Shown: positions 25,676 through 37,798 of the stretch, in pieces
Layout: each line of letters opens with the position of its first letter
Position numbering within the stretch: position 1 is the first letter of the stretch
Source: Bromus sterilis
Taxonomy: Eukaryota > Streptophyta > Magnoliopsida > Poales > Poaceae
Direction of reading: 5' to 3'
Assembly (NCBI GenBank): GCA_950022295.1
Contig: OX465596.1
Location: 434,001-498,000, forward strand
DNA length: 64,000 nt
Position numbers and translations under genes: made by a program
The notes under the pieces: generated by a model
The model's input: only the letters and a program-made list of their open reading frames with translations
What the model was told of the DNA's origin: nothing
The model's database searches: none

Positions 25676-25815
25676 GTTTCTGGCCGTATTCATGAGCTAT
25701 TAATCACTGTTAAATGGGCTATTAATCACCGTTTTGGGTCCCCGTAGTGATTTCCACCATTGACGAACCCTAGGGTGCATTTATGTGCCGGTCATCAACA
25801 CTCGCAGTTTTGGCC
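25676..25815 (+). repeat. Chimeric monomer at the domain 1a/1b border
   Basis: The left part is the gtattcatgag subtype that is always 118 bp elsewhere. The right part has the ctgttaaat linker, the second gggctattaatcac and gggtccccgtag, matching the monomer that opens each domain 1b HOR. The switch falls in or next to ctattaatcac. After this monomer the gtattca subtype is never seen again, and the 1398-bp HOR begins in register. Confidence 0.88.
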
Positions 25816-27073
25816 GATTCTGGCCTGTTTCATGGGCTATTAATCAAACTTACATGGGCTATTAATCACCGTTTTGAGTCCCCGGAGTGATTTCCACCAT
25901 TGACGAACCCCAGGTTGTCTTTACGTGTCGGTCATCAACACTCGCAGTTTTGTCCGTTTCTGGCCTGTTTCATGGGCTATTAATCAAAGTTACATGGGCT
26001 ATTAATCACCGTTTTGAGTCCCCGGAGTGATTTCCACCATTGTCGAACCCCAGGTTGCGTTTACGTGCCGGTCATCAACACTCGCAGTTTTGGCCGATTC
26101 TGGCCTGTTTCAAGGGCTATTAATCACAGTTACATGGGCTATTAATCACCGTTTTGGGTCCCCGTAGTGATTTCCACCATTGACGAATCCTAGGGTGCAT
26201 TTACGTGCCGGTCATCAACACTCGCAGTTTTGGCCGATTCTGGCCTGTTTCATGGGCTATTAATCACTGTTACATGGGCTATTAATCACCGTTTTGAGTC
26301 CCCGGAGTGATTTCCACCATTGACGAACCCCAGGTTGTCTTTACGTGTCGGTCATCAACACTCGCAGTTTTGGCCGTTTCTGGCCTGTTTCATGGGCTAT
26401 TAATCAAAGTTACATGGGCTATTAATCACCGTTTTGAGTCCCCGGAGTGATTTCCACCATTGACGAACCCCAGGTTGTCTTTACGTGTCGGTCATCAACA
26501 CTCGCAGTTTTGTCCGTTTCTGGCCTGTTTCATGGGCTATTAATCAAAGTTACATGGGCTATTAATCACCGTTTTGAGTCCCCGGAGTGATTTCCACCAT
26601 TGCCGAACCCCAGGTTGCGTTTACGTGCCGGTCATCAACACTCGCAGTTTTGGCCGTTTCTGGCCTGTTTCATGGGCTATTAATCACAGTTACATGGGCT
26701 ATTAATCACCGTTTTGAGTCCTCGGAGTGATTTCCACCATTGCGAACCCCAGGTTGCGTTTACGTGCCGGTCATCAACACTCGCAGTTTTGTCCGTTTCT
26801 GGCCTGTTTCATGGGCTATTAATCAAAGTTACATGGGCTATTAATCACCGTTTTGATTCCCCGGAGTGATTTCCACCATTGCCGAACCCCAGGTTGCGTT
26901 TACGTGCCGGTCATCAACACTCGCAGTTTTGGCCGTTTCTGGCCTGTTTCATGGGCTATTAATCACAGTTACATGGGCTATTAATCACCGTTTTGAGTCC
27001 TCGGAGTGATTTCCACCATTGCGAACCCCAGGTTGCGTTTACGTGCCGGTCATCAACACTCGCAGTTGTGGCC
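25676..27073 (+). repeat. Domain 1b HOR copy 1, 1398 bp
   Basis: Opens with the chimeric monomer and continues with the standard second monomer (aaacttacat linker here, aaagttacat elsewhere). It contains gattccccgg near 26855, a private change. Confidence 0.88.
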
Positions 27074-28611
27074 GATTCTGGCCTGTTTCATGGGCTATTA
27101 ATCACTGTTAAATGGGCTATTAATCACCGTTTTGGGTCCCCGTAGTGATTTCCACCATTGACGAACCCTAGGGTGCATTTATGTGCCGGTCATCAACACT
27201 CGCAGTTTTGGCCGATTCTGGCCTGTTTCATGGGCTATTAATCAAAGTTACATGGGCTATTAATCACCGTTTTGAGTCCCCGGAGTGATTTCCACCATTG
27301 ACGAACCCCAGGTTGTCTTTACGTGTCGGTCATCAACACTCGCAGTTTTGTCCGTTTCTGGCCTGTTTCATGGGCTATTAATCAAAGTTACATGGGCTAT
27401 TAATCACCGTTTTGAGTCCCCGGAGTGATTTCCACCATTGTCGAACCCCAGGTTGCGTTTACGTGCCGGTCATCAACACTCGCAGTTTTGGCCGATTCTG
27501 GCCTGTTTCAAGGGCTATTAATCACAGTTACATGGGCTATTAATCACCGTTTTGGGTCCCCGTAGTGATTTCCACCATTGACGAATCCTAGGGTGCATTT
27601 ACGTGCCGGTCATCAACACTCGCAGTTTTGGCCGATTCTGGCCTGTTTCATGGGCTATTAATCACTGTTACATGGGCTTTTAATCACCGTTTTGAGTCCC
27701 CGGAGTGATTTCCACCATTGACGAACCCCAGGTTGTCTTTACGTGTCGGTCATCAACACTCGCAGTTTTGGCCGTTTCTGGCCTGTTTCATGGGCTATTA
27801 ATCAAAGTTACATGGGCTATTAATCACCGTTTTGAGTCCCCGGAGTGATTTCCACCATTGACGAACCCCAGGTTGTCTTTACGTGTCGGTCATCAACACT
27901 CGCAGTTTTGTCCGTTTCTGGCCTGTTTCATGGGCTATTAATCAAAGTTACATGGGCTATTAATCACCGTTTTGAGTCCCCGGAGTGATTTCCACCATTG
28001 TCGAACCCCAGGTTGCGTTTACGTGCCGGTCATCAACACTCGCAGTTTTGGCCGTTTCTGGCCTGTTTCATGGGCTATTAATCAAAGTTACATGGGCTAT
28101 TAATCACCGTTTTGAGTCCCCGGAGTGATTTCCACCATTGCCGAACCCCAGGTTGCGTTTACGTGCCGGTCATCAACACTCGCAGTTTTGGCCGTTTCTG
28201 GCCTGTTTCATGGGCTATTAATCACAGTTACATGGGCTATTAATCACCGTTTTGAGTCCTCGGAGTGATTTCCACCATTGCGAACCCCAGGTTGCGTTTA
28301 CGTGCCGGTCATCAACACTCGCAGTTTTGTCCGTTTCTGGCCTGTTTCATGGGCTATTAATCAAAGTTACATGGGCTATTAATCACCGTTTTGAGTCCCC
28401 GGAGTGATTTCCACCATTGCCGAACCCCAGGTTGCGTTTACGTGCCGGTCATCAACACTCGCAGTTTTGGCCGTTTCTGGCCTGTTTCATGGGCTATTAA
28501 TCACAGTTACATGGGCTATTAATCACCGTTTTGAGTCCTCGGAGTGATTTCCACCATTGCGAACCCCAGGTTGCGTTTACGTGCCGGTCATCAACACTCG
28601 CAGTTGTGGCC
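27074..28611 (+). repeat. Domain 1b HOR copy 2, 1538 bp
   Basis: One monomer longer than copy 1: an extra aaagtt-linker monomer is present near 28042-28181. Register marker gttgtggcc then ctgttaaat at the start. Confidence 0.88.
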
Positions 28612-30009
28612 GATTCTGGCCTGTTTCATGGGCTATTAATCACTGTTAAATGGGCTATTAATCACCGTTTTGGGTCCCCGTAGTGATTTCCACCATTGAC
28701 GAACCCTAGGGTGCATTTATGTGCCGGTCATCAACACTCGCAGTTTTGGCCGATTCTGGCCTGTTTCATGGGCTATTAATCAAAGTTACATGGGCTATTA
28801 ATCACCGTTTTGAGTCCCCGGAGTGATTTCCACCATTGACGAACCCCAGGTTGTCTTTACGTGTCGGTCATCAACACTCGCAGTTTTGTCCGTTTCTGGC
28901 CTGTTTCATGGGCTATTAATCAAAGTTACATGGGCTATTAATCACCGTTTTGAGTCCCCGGAGTGATTTCCACCATTGTCGAACCCCAGGTTGCGTTTAC
29001 GTGCCGGTCATCAACACTCGCAGTTTTGGCCGATTCTGGCCTGTTTCAAGGGCTATTAATCACAGTTACATGGGCTATTAATCACCGTTTTGGGTCCCCG
29101 TAGTGATTTCCACCATTGACGAATCCTAGGGTGCATTTACGTGCCGGTCATCAACACTCGCAGTTTTGGCCGATTCTGGCCTGTTTCATGGGCTATTAAT
29201 CACTGTTACATGGGCTATTAATCACCGTTTTGAGTCCCCGGAGTGATTTCCACCATTGACGAACCCCAGGTTGTCTTTACGTGTCGGTCATCAACACTCG
29301 CAGTTTTGGCCGTTTCTGGCCTGTTTCATGGGCTATTAATCAAAGTTACATGGGCTATTAATCACCGTTTTGAGTCCCCGGAGTGATTTCCACCATTGAC
29401 GAACCCCAGGTTGTCTTTACGTGTCGGTCATCAACACTCGCAGTTTTGTCCGTTTCTGGCCTGTTTCATGGGCTATTAATCAAAGTTACATGGGCTATTA
29501 ATCACCGTTTTGAGTCCCCGGAGTGATTTCCACCATTGCCGAACCCCAGGTTGCGTTTACGTGCCGGTCATCAACACTCGCAGTTTTGGCCGTTTCTGGC
29601 CTGTTTCATGGGCTATTAATCACAGTTACATGGGCTATTAATCACTGTTTTGAGTCCTCGGAGTGATTTCCACCATTGCGAACCCCAGGTTGCGTTTACG
29701 TGCCGGTCATCAACACTCGCAGTTGTGGCCGATTCTGGCCTGTTTCATGGGCTATTAATCACTGTTAAATGGGCTATTAATCACCGTTTTGGGTCCCCGG
29801 AGTGATTTCCACCATTGCCGAACCCCAGGTTGCGTTTACGTGCCGGTCATCAACACTCGCAGTTTTGGCCGATTCTGGCCTGTTTCATGGGCTATTAATC
29901 ACAGTTACATGGGCTATTAATCACCGTTTTGAGTCCTCGGAGTGATTTCCACCATTGCGAACCCCAGGTTGCGTTTACGTGCCGGTCATCAACACTCGCA
30001 GTTGTGGCC
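28612..30009 (+). repeat. Domain 1b HOR copy 3, 1398 bp
   Basis: Ten monomers. A composite monomer at 29731 joins the ctgttaaat linker and gggtccccgg to ttgccgaacc, and it recurs at 31129 exactly 1398 bp later. cactgttttgagtcc near 29643 is also shared with the next copy. Confidence 0.88.
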
Positions 30010-31547
30010 GATTCTGGCCTGTTTCATGGGCTATTAATCACTGTTAAATGGGCTATTAATCACCGTTTTGGGTCCCCGTAGTGATTTCCACCATTGACGA
30101 ACCCTAGGGTGCATTTATGTGCCGGTCATCAACACTCGCAGTTTTGGCCGATTCTGGCCTGTTTCATGGGCTATTAATCAAAGTTACATGGGCTATTAAT
30201 CACCGTTTTGAGTCCCCGGAGTGATTTCCACCATTGACGAACCCCAGGTTGTCTTTACGTGTCGGTCATCAACACTCGCAGTTTTGTCCGTTTCTGGCCT
30301 GTTTCATGGGCTATTAATCAAAGTTACATGGGCTATTAATCACCGTTTTGAGTCCCCGGAGTGATTTCCACCATTGTCGAACCCCAGGTTGCGTTTACGT
30401 GCCGGTCATCAACACTCGCAGTTTTGGCCGATTCTGGCCTGTTTCAAGGGCTATTAATCACAGTTACATGGGCTATTAATCACCGTTTTGGGTCCCCGTA
30501 GTGATTTCCACCATTGACGAATCCTAGGGTGCATTTACGTGCCGGTCATCAACACTCGCAGTTTTGGCCGATTCTGGCCTGTTTCATGGGCTATTAATCA
30601 CTGTTACATGGGCTATTAATCACCGTTTTGAGTCCCCGGAGTGATTTCCACCATTGACGAACCCCAGGTTGTCTTTACGTGTCGGTCATCAACACTCGCA
30701 GTTTTGGCCGTTTCTGGCCTGTTTCATGGGCTATTAATCAAAGTTACATGGGCTATTAATCACCGTTTTGAGTCCCCGGAGTGATTTCCACCATTGACGA
30801 ACCCCAGGTTGTCTTTACGTGTCGGTCATCAACACTCGCAGTTTTGTCCGTTTCTGGCCTGTTTCATGGGCTATTAATCAAAGTTACATGGGCTATTAAT
30901 CACCGTTTTGAGTCCCCGGAGTGATTTCCACCATTGCTGAACCCCAGGTTGCGTTTACGTGCCGGTCATCAACACTCGCAGTTTTGGCCGTTTCTGGCCT
31001 GTTTCATGGGCTATTAATCACAGTTACATGGGCTATTAATCACTGTTTTGAGTCCTCGGAGTGATTTCCACCATTGCGAACCCCAGGTTGCGTTTACGTG
31101 CCGGTCATCAACACTCGCAGTTGTGGCCGATTCTGGCCTGTTTCATGGGCTATTAATCACTGTTAAATGGGCTATTAATCACCGTTTTGGGTCCCCGGAG
31201 TGATTTCCACCATTGCCGAACCCCAGGTTGCGTTTACGTGCCGGTCATCAACACTCGCAGTTTTGGCCGATTCTGGCCTGTTTCATGGGCTATTAATCAC
31301 AGTTACATGGGCTATTAATCACCGTTTTGAGTCCTCGAAGTGATTTCCACCATTGCCGAACCCCAGGTTGCGTTTACGTGCCGGTCATCAACACTCGCAG
31401 TTTTGGCCGATTCTGGCCTGTTTCATGGGCTATTAATCACAGTTACATGGGCTATTAATCACCGTTTTGAGTCCTCGAAGTGATTTCCACCATTGCGAAC
31501 CCCAGGTTGCGTTTACGTGCCGGTCATCAACACTCGCAGTTGTGGCC
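30010..31547 (+). repeat. Domain 1b HOR copy 4, 1538 bp
   Basis: Follows copy 3 at 1398-bp register, then has one extra monomer near 31408-31547 with gagtcctcgaag, a duplicate of its left neighbour. It contains the private ttgctgaacc near 30935. Confidence 0.87.
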
Positions 31548-33227
31548 GATTCTGGCCTGTTTCATGGGCTATTAATCACTGTTAAATGGGCTATTAATCA
31601 CCGTTTTGGGTCCCCGTAGTGATTTCCACCATTGACGAACCCTAGGGTGCATTTATGTGCCGGTCATCAACACTCGCAGTTTTGGCCGATTCTGGCCTGT
31701 TTCATGGGCTATTAATCAAAGTTACATGGGCTATTAATCACCGTTTTGAGTCCCCGGAGTGATTTCCACCATTGACGAACCCCAGGTTGTCTTTACGTGT
31801 CGGTCATCAACACTCGCAGTTTTGGCCGTTTCTGGCCTGTTTCATGGGCTATTAATCACAGTTACATGGGCTATTAATCACCGTTTTGGGTCCCCGTAGT
31901 GATTTCCACCATTGACGAATCCTAGGGTGCATTTACGTGCCGGTCATCAACACTCGCAGTTTTGGCCGATTCTGGCCTGTTTCATGGGCTATTAATCACT
32001 GTTACATGGGCTATTAATCACCGTTTTGAGTCCCCGGAGTGATTTCCACCATTGACGAACCCCAGGTTGTCTTTACGTGTCGGTCATCAACACTCGCAGT
32101 TTTGGCCGTTTCTGGCCTGTTTCATGGGCTATTAATCAAAGTTACATGGGCTATTAATCACCGTTTTGAGTCCCCGGAGTGATTTCCACCATTGACGAAC
32201 CCCAGGTTGTCTTTACGTGTCGGTCATCAACACTCGCAGTTTTGGCCGTTTCTGGCCTGTTTCATGGGCTATTAATCAAAGTTACATGGGCTATTAATCA
32301 CCGTTTTGAGTCCCCGGAGTGATTTCCACCATTGACGAACCCCAGGTTGTCTTTACGTGTCGGTCATCAACACTCGCAGTTTTGTCCGTTTCTGGCCTGT
32401 TTCATGGGCTATTAATCAAAGTTACATGGGCTATTAATCACCGTTTTGAGTCCCCGGAGTGATTTCCACCATTGCCGAACCCCAGGTTGCGTTTACGTGC
32501 CTGTCATCAACACTCGCAGTTTTGGCCGTTTCTGGCCTGTTTCATGGGCTATTAATCAAAGTTACATGGGCTATTAATCACCGTTTTGAGTCCCCGGAGT
32601 GATTTCCACCATTGTCGAACCCCAGGTTGCGTTTACGTGCCGGTCATCAACACTCGCAGTTTTGGCCGATTCTGGCCTGTTTCAAGGGCTATTAATCACA
32701 GTTACATGGGCTATTAATCACCGTTTTGGGTCCCCGTAGTGATTTCCACCATTGACGAATCCTAGGGTGCATTTACGTGCCGGTCATCAACACTCGCAGT
32801 TTTGGCCGATTCTGGCCTGTTTCATGGGCTATTAATCACTGTTACATGGGCTATTAATCACCGTTTTGAGTCCCCGGAGTGATTTCCACCATTGACGACC
32901 CCCAGGTTGTCTTTACGTGTCGGTCATCAACACTCGCAGTTTTGGCCGTTTCTGGCCTGTTTCATGGGCTATTAATCAAAGTTACATGGGCTATTAATCA
33001 CCGTTTTGAGTCCCCGGAGTGATTTCCACCATTGACGAACCCCAGGTTGTCTTTACGTGTCGGTCATCAACACTCGCAGTTTTGTCCGTTTCTGGCCTGT
33101 TTCATGGGCTATTAATCAAAGTTACATGGGCTATTAATCACCGTTTTGAGTCCCGGGAGTGATTTCCACCATTGACGAACCCCAGGTTGTCTTTACGTGC
33201 CGGTCATCAACACTCGCAGTTGTGGCC
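31548..33227 (+). repeat. Domain 1b HOR copy 5, 1680 bp
   Basis: Twelve monomers (1680 is twelve times 140), with all 139-bp deletion monomers absent. A gttgtcttt/aaagtt monomer type is present in extra copies near 32100-32380. Confidence 0.85.
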
Positions 33228-34207
33228 GATTCTGGCCTGTTTCATGGGCTATTAATCACTGTTAAATGGGCTATTAATCACCGTTTTGGGTCCCCGTAGT
33301 GATTTCCACCATTGACGAACCCTAGGGTGCATTTATGTGCCGGTCATCAACACTCGCAGTTTTGGCCGATTCTGGCCTGTTTCATGGGCTATTAATCAAA
33401 GTTACATGGGCTATTAATCACCGTTTTGAGTCCCCGGAGTGATTTCCACCATTGACGAACCCCAGGTTGTCTTTACGTGTCGGTCATCAACACTCGCAGT
33501 TTTGTCCGTTTCTGGCCTGTTTCATGGGCTATTAATCAAAGTTACATGGGCTATTAATCACCGTTTTGAGTCCCCGGAGTGATTTCCACCATTGTCGAAC
33601 CCCAGGTTGCGTTTACGTGCCGGTCATCAACACTCGCAGTTTTGGCCGATTCTGGCCTGTTTCAAGGGCTATTAATCACAGTTACATGGGCTATTAATCA
33701 CCGTTTTGGGTCCCCGTAGTGATTTCCTCCATTGACGAACCCTAGGGTGCATTTACGTGCCGGTCATCAACACTCGCAGTTTTGGCCGATTCTGGCCTGT
33801 TTCATGGGCTATTAATCACTGTTACATGGGCTATTAATCACCGTTTTGAGTCCCCGGAGTGATTTCCACCATTGTCGAACCCCAGGTTGTATTTACGTGT
33901 CGGTTATCAACACTCGCAGTTTTGGCCGATTCTGGCCTGTTTCAAGGGCTATTAATCACTGTTACATGGGCAATTAATCACCGTTTTGGGTCCCCGTAGT
34001 GATTTCCACCATTGACGAACCCTAGGGTGCATTTACGTGCCGGTCATCAACACTCGCAGTTTTGGCCGATTCTGGCCTGTTTCATGGGATTTTAATAACT
34101 GTTACATGGGCTATTAATCACCGTTTTGGGTCCCCGTAGTGATTTCCACCATTGACGAATCCTAGGGTGCATTTACGTGCCGGTCATCAACACTCGCAGT
34201 TTTGGCC
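33228..34207 (+). repeat. Domain 1b HOR copy 6, truncated at the domain border
   Basis: The opening monomers follow the HOR. From about 33668 the monomers become types otherwise typical of domain 1a (cctcc with ccctagggtgc, gcaattaatc, cggttatcaac). Near 34088 the rare gggattttaataac occurs. The copy stops after seven monomers, 980 bp. Confidence 0.82.
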
Positions 34208-34347
34208 GATTCTGGCCTGTTTCATGGGCTTTTAATCAAAGTTACATGGGCTATTAATCACCGTTTTGAGTCCCCGGAGTGATTTCCACCATTTACGAAC
34301 CCCAGGGTGCATTTACGTGCCGATCATCAGCATTCGCAGTTTTGGCC
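34208..34347 (+). repeat. Chimeric monomer at the domain 1/2 border
   Basis: The left half is domain 1 type (gcttttaatc, aaagttacat, gagtccccgg). The right half is domain 2 type (accatttacgaacccc, agggtgc, ccgatcatcagcattcgc). The switch lies within the shared segment around ccccggagtgatttccacc. Left of it domain 2 markers such as catttacgaac and cagcattcgc are not seen. Right of it gagtcc is almost absent. A crossover between two satellite subfamilies is the simplest explanation. Confidence 0.88.
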
Positions 34348-34722
34348 GATTCTGGCCTGTTTCATGGGCTATTAATCACAGTTACATGGGCTATTAATCA
34401 CCGTTTTGGATCCCCGGAGTGATTTCCACCATTGACGAACCCAGGGTGTATTTACGTGCCGGTCATCAACACTCGCAGTTTTGGCCGATTCTGGCCTGTT
34501 TCATGGGCTATTAATCACCGTTTTGGATCCCCGGAGTGATTTCCACCATTGACGAACCCAAGGGTGTATTTACGTGCCGGTCATCAACACTCGCAGTTTT
34601 GGCCGATTCTGGCCTGTTTCATGGGCTATTAATCACCGTTTTGGGTCCCTGGAGTGATTTCCACAATTGACGAACCCAAGGGTGCATTTACGTGCCGGTC
34701 ATCAACACTCGCAGTTTTGGCC

Positions 34723-35826
34723 GATTCTGGCCTGTTTCATGGGCTATGAATCATCGTTTTGGGTCCCCGGAGTGATTTCCACCATTGACAAACCCCAGGG
34801 TGCATTTACGTGCTGGTCATCAACACTCGCAGTTTTGGCCGATTCTGGCCTGTTTCATGGGCCATTAATCACCGTTTTGGTTCCCCGGAGTGATTTCCAC
34901 CATTTACGAACCCCAGGGTGCATTTACGTGCCGATCATCAGCATTCGCAGTTTTGGCCGATTCTGGCCTGTTTCATGGGCTATTAATCACCGTTTTGGGT
35001 CCCTGGAGTGATTTCCACAATTGACGAACCCAAGGGTGCATTTACGTGCCGGTCATCAACACTCGCAGTTTTGGCCGATTCTGGCCTGTTTCATGGGCTA
35101 TTAATCACCGTTTTGGGTCCCCGGAGTGATTTCCACCATTGACGAAACCCAGGGTGCATTTACGTGCCGGTCATCAACACTCGCAGTTTTGGCCGATTCT
35201 GGCTTGTTTCATGGGCTATTAATCACAGTTACATGGGCTATTAATCACCGTTTTGGATCCCCGGAGTGATTTCCACCATTGACGAACCCAGGGTACATTT
35301 ACGTGCCGGTCATCAACACTCGCAGTTTTGGCCGATTCTGGCCTGTTTCAAGGGCCATTAATCACCGTTTTGGTTCCCCGGAGTGATTTCCACCATTTAC
35401 GAACCCAGGGTGCATTTACGTGCCGATCATCAGCATTCGCAGTTTTGGCCGATTCTGGCCTGTTTCATGGGCTATTAATCACAGTTACATGGGCTATTAA
35501 TCACCGTTTTGGATCCCCGGAGTGATTTCCACCATTGACGAACCCAAGGGTGCATTTACGTGCCGGTCATCAACGCTCGCAGTTTTGGCCGATTCTGGCC
35601 TGTTTCATGGGCTATTAATCACCGTTTTGGATCCCCGGAGTGATTTCCACCATTGACGAACCCAAGGGTGTATTTACGTGCCGGTCATCAACACTCGCAG
35701 TTTTGGCCGATTCTGGCCTGTTTCATGGGCTATTAATCACCGTTTTGGGTCCCTGGAGTGATTTCCACAATTGACGAACCCAAGGGTGCATTTACGTGCC
35801 GGTCATCAACACTCGCAGTTTTGGCC
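34723..35826 (+). repeat. 986-bp HOR variant, 1104 bp
   Basis: The eight-monomer HOR plus one extra 118-bp ggatcc monomer at 35591-35708. The 117-bp monomer at 35334 reads caagggccattaatc, where other copies read catgggccattaatc. Confidence 0.88.
34959..35076 (+). repeat. Representative 118-bp monomer of domain 2
   Basis: This monomer has one gggctattaatcac, gggtccctgg, cacaattgacg and cccaagggtgc. I counted 23 A, 30 C, 29 G and 36 T, or 50% GC. An inverted repeat, AATCAC then GTGATT with 17 bases between the arms, surrounds the gggtccctgg box. ggcc flanks gattct at the monomer junction. Confidence 0.93.
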
Positions 35827-36812
35827 GATTCTGGCCTGTTTCATGGGCTATGAATCATCGTTTTGGGTCCCCGGAGTGATTTCCACCATTGACAAACCCC
35901 AGGGTGCATTTACGTGCTGGTCATCAACACTCGCAGTTTTGGCCGATTCTGGCCTGTTTCATGGGCCATTAATCACCGTTTTGGTTCCCCGGAGTGATTT
36001 CCACCATTTACGAACCCCAGGGTGCATTTACGTGCCGATCATCAGCATTCGCAGTTTTGGCCGATTCTGGCCTGTTTCATGGGCTATTAATCACCGTTTT
36101 GGGTCCCTGGAGTGATTTCCACAATTGACGAACCCAAGGGTGCATTTACGTGCCGGTCATCAACACTCGCAGTTTTGGCCGATTCTGGCCTGTTTCATGG
36201 GCTATTAATCACCGTTTTGGGTCCCCGGAGTGATTTCCACCATTGACGAAACCCAGGGTGCATTTACGTGCCGGTCATCAACACTCGCAGTTTTGGCCGA
36301 TTCTGGCTTGTTTCATGGGCTATTAATCACAGTTACATGGGCTATTAATCACCGTTTTGGATCCCCGGAGTGATTTCCACCATTGACGAACCCAGGGTAC
36401 ATTTACGTGCCGGTCATCAACACTCGCAGTTTTGGCCGATTCTGGCCTGTTTCATGGGCCATTAATCACCGTTTTGGTTCCCCGGAGTGATTTCCACCAT
36501 TTACGAACCCAGGGTGCATTTACGTGCCGATCATCAGCATTCGCAGTTTTGGCCGATTCTGGCCTGTTTCATGGGCTATTAATCACAGTTACATGGGCTA
36601 TTAATCACCGTTTTGGATCCCCGGAGTGATTTCCACCATTGACGAACCCAAGGGTGCATTTACGTGCCGGTCATCAACACTCGCAGTTTTGGCCGATTCT
36701 GGCCTGTTTCATGGGCTATTAATCACCGTTTTGGGTCCCTGGAGTGATTTCCACAATTGACGAACCCAAGGGTGCATTTACGTGCCGGTCATCAACACTC
36801 GCAGTTTTGGCC
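35827..36812 (+). repeat. 986-bp HOR, complete copy
   Basis: Eight monomers with the same lengths in the same order as the next copy. It differs from the 1104-bp version by the missing ggatcc monomer. Confidence 0.9.
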
Positions 36813-37798
36813 GATTCTGGCCTGTTTCATGGGCTATGAATCATCGTTTTGGGTCCCCGGAGTGATTTCCACCATTGACAAACCCCAGGGTGCATTTACG
36901 TGCTGGTCATCAACACTCGCAGTTTTGGCCGATTCTGGCCTGTTTCATGGGCCATTAATCACCGTTTTGGTTCCCCGGAGTGATTTCCACCATTTACGAA
37001 CCCCAGGGTGCATTTACGTGCCGATCATCAGCATTCGCAGTTTTGGCCGATTCTGGCCTGTTTCATGGGCTATTAATCACCGTTTTGGGTCCCTGGAGTG
37101 ATTTCCACAATTGACGAACCCAAGGGTGCATTTACGTGCCGGTCATCAACACTCGCAGTTTTGGCCGATTCTGGCCTGTTTCATGGGCTATTAATCACCG
37201 TTTTGGGTCCCCGGAGTGATTTCCACCATTGACGAAACCCAGGGTGCATTTACGTGCCGGTCATCAACACTCGCAGTTTTGGCCGATTCTGGCTTGTTTC
37301 ATGGGCTATTAATCACAGTTACATGGGCTATTAATCACCGTTTTGGATCCCCGGAGTGATTTCCACCATTGACGAACCCAGGGTACATTTACGTGCCGGT
37401 CATCAACACTCGCAGTTTTGGCCGATTCTGGCCTGTTTCATGGGCCATTAATCACCGTTTTGGTTCCCCGGAGTGATTTCCACCATTTACGAACCCAGGG
37501 TGCATTTACGTGCCGATCATCAGCATTCGCAGTTTTGGCCGATTCTGGCCTGTTTCATGGGCTATTAATCACAGTTACATGGGCTATTAATCACCGTTTT
37601 GGATCCCCGGAGTGATTTCCACCATTGACGAACCCAAGGGTGCATTTACGTGCCGGTCATCAACACTCGCAGTTTTGGCCGATTCTGGCCTGTTTCATGG
37701 GCTATTAATCACCGTTTTGGGTCCCTGGAGTGATTTCCACAATTGACGAACCCAAGGGTGCATTTACGTGCCGGTCATCAACACTCGCAGTTTTGGCC
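36813..37798 (+). repeat. 986-bp HOR, reference copy
   Basis: Eight monomers of 118, 118, 118, 118, 139, 117, 140 and 118 bp. In order they are: ctatgaatc/gacaaacccc; ccattaatc/tttacgaacccc; ccctgg/cacaatt; gacgaaaccc; gcttg with the 22-bp duplication, ggatcc and gggtacattt; ccattaatc/tttacgaaccc; 22-bp duplication with ggatcc and cccaaggg; and ccctgg/cacaatt. The 117-bp and 139-bp monomers each lack one C in the cccc of gaacccc. Confidence 0.92.

Larger units (their letters stand above)
25676..34207 (+). repeat. Domain 1b: 10-monomer HOR of 139/140-bp monomers
   Basis: Nearly all monomers are 139 or 140 bp. The register mark is a monomer with the ctgttaaat linker and gggtccccgtag, which from the second copy on is preceded by gttgtggcc. 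It starts at 25676, 27074, 28612, 30010, 31548 and 33228. Spacings are 1398, 1538, 1398, 1538 and 1680 bp, that is 10, 11, 10, 11 and 12 monomers. Common subtypes are ttttgtccg, the aaagtt linker with gttgtcttt, and ttgccgaacc. No short gtattca monomers occur after the opening chimera. Confidence 0.9.

Noticed and set aside
1..34207. Telomere-like motif in ccctaggg
   Set aside because: The ccctaggg palindrome occurs once per monomer of one subtype and never as a tandem of six- or seven-base telomere units.
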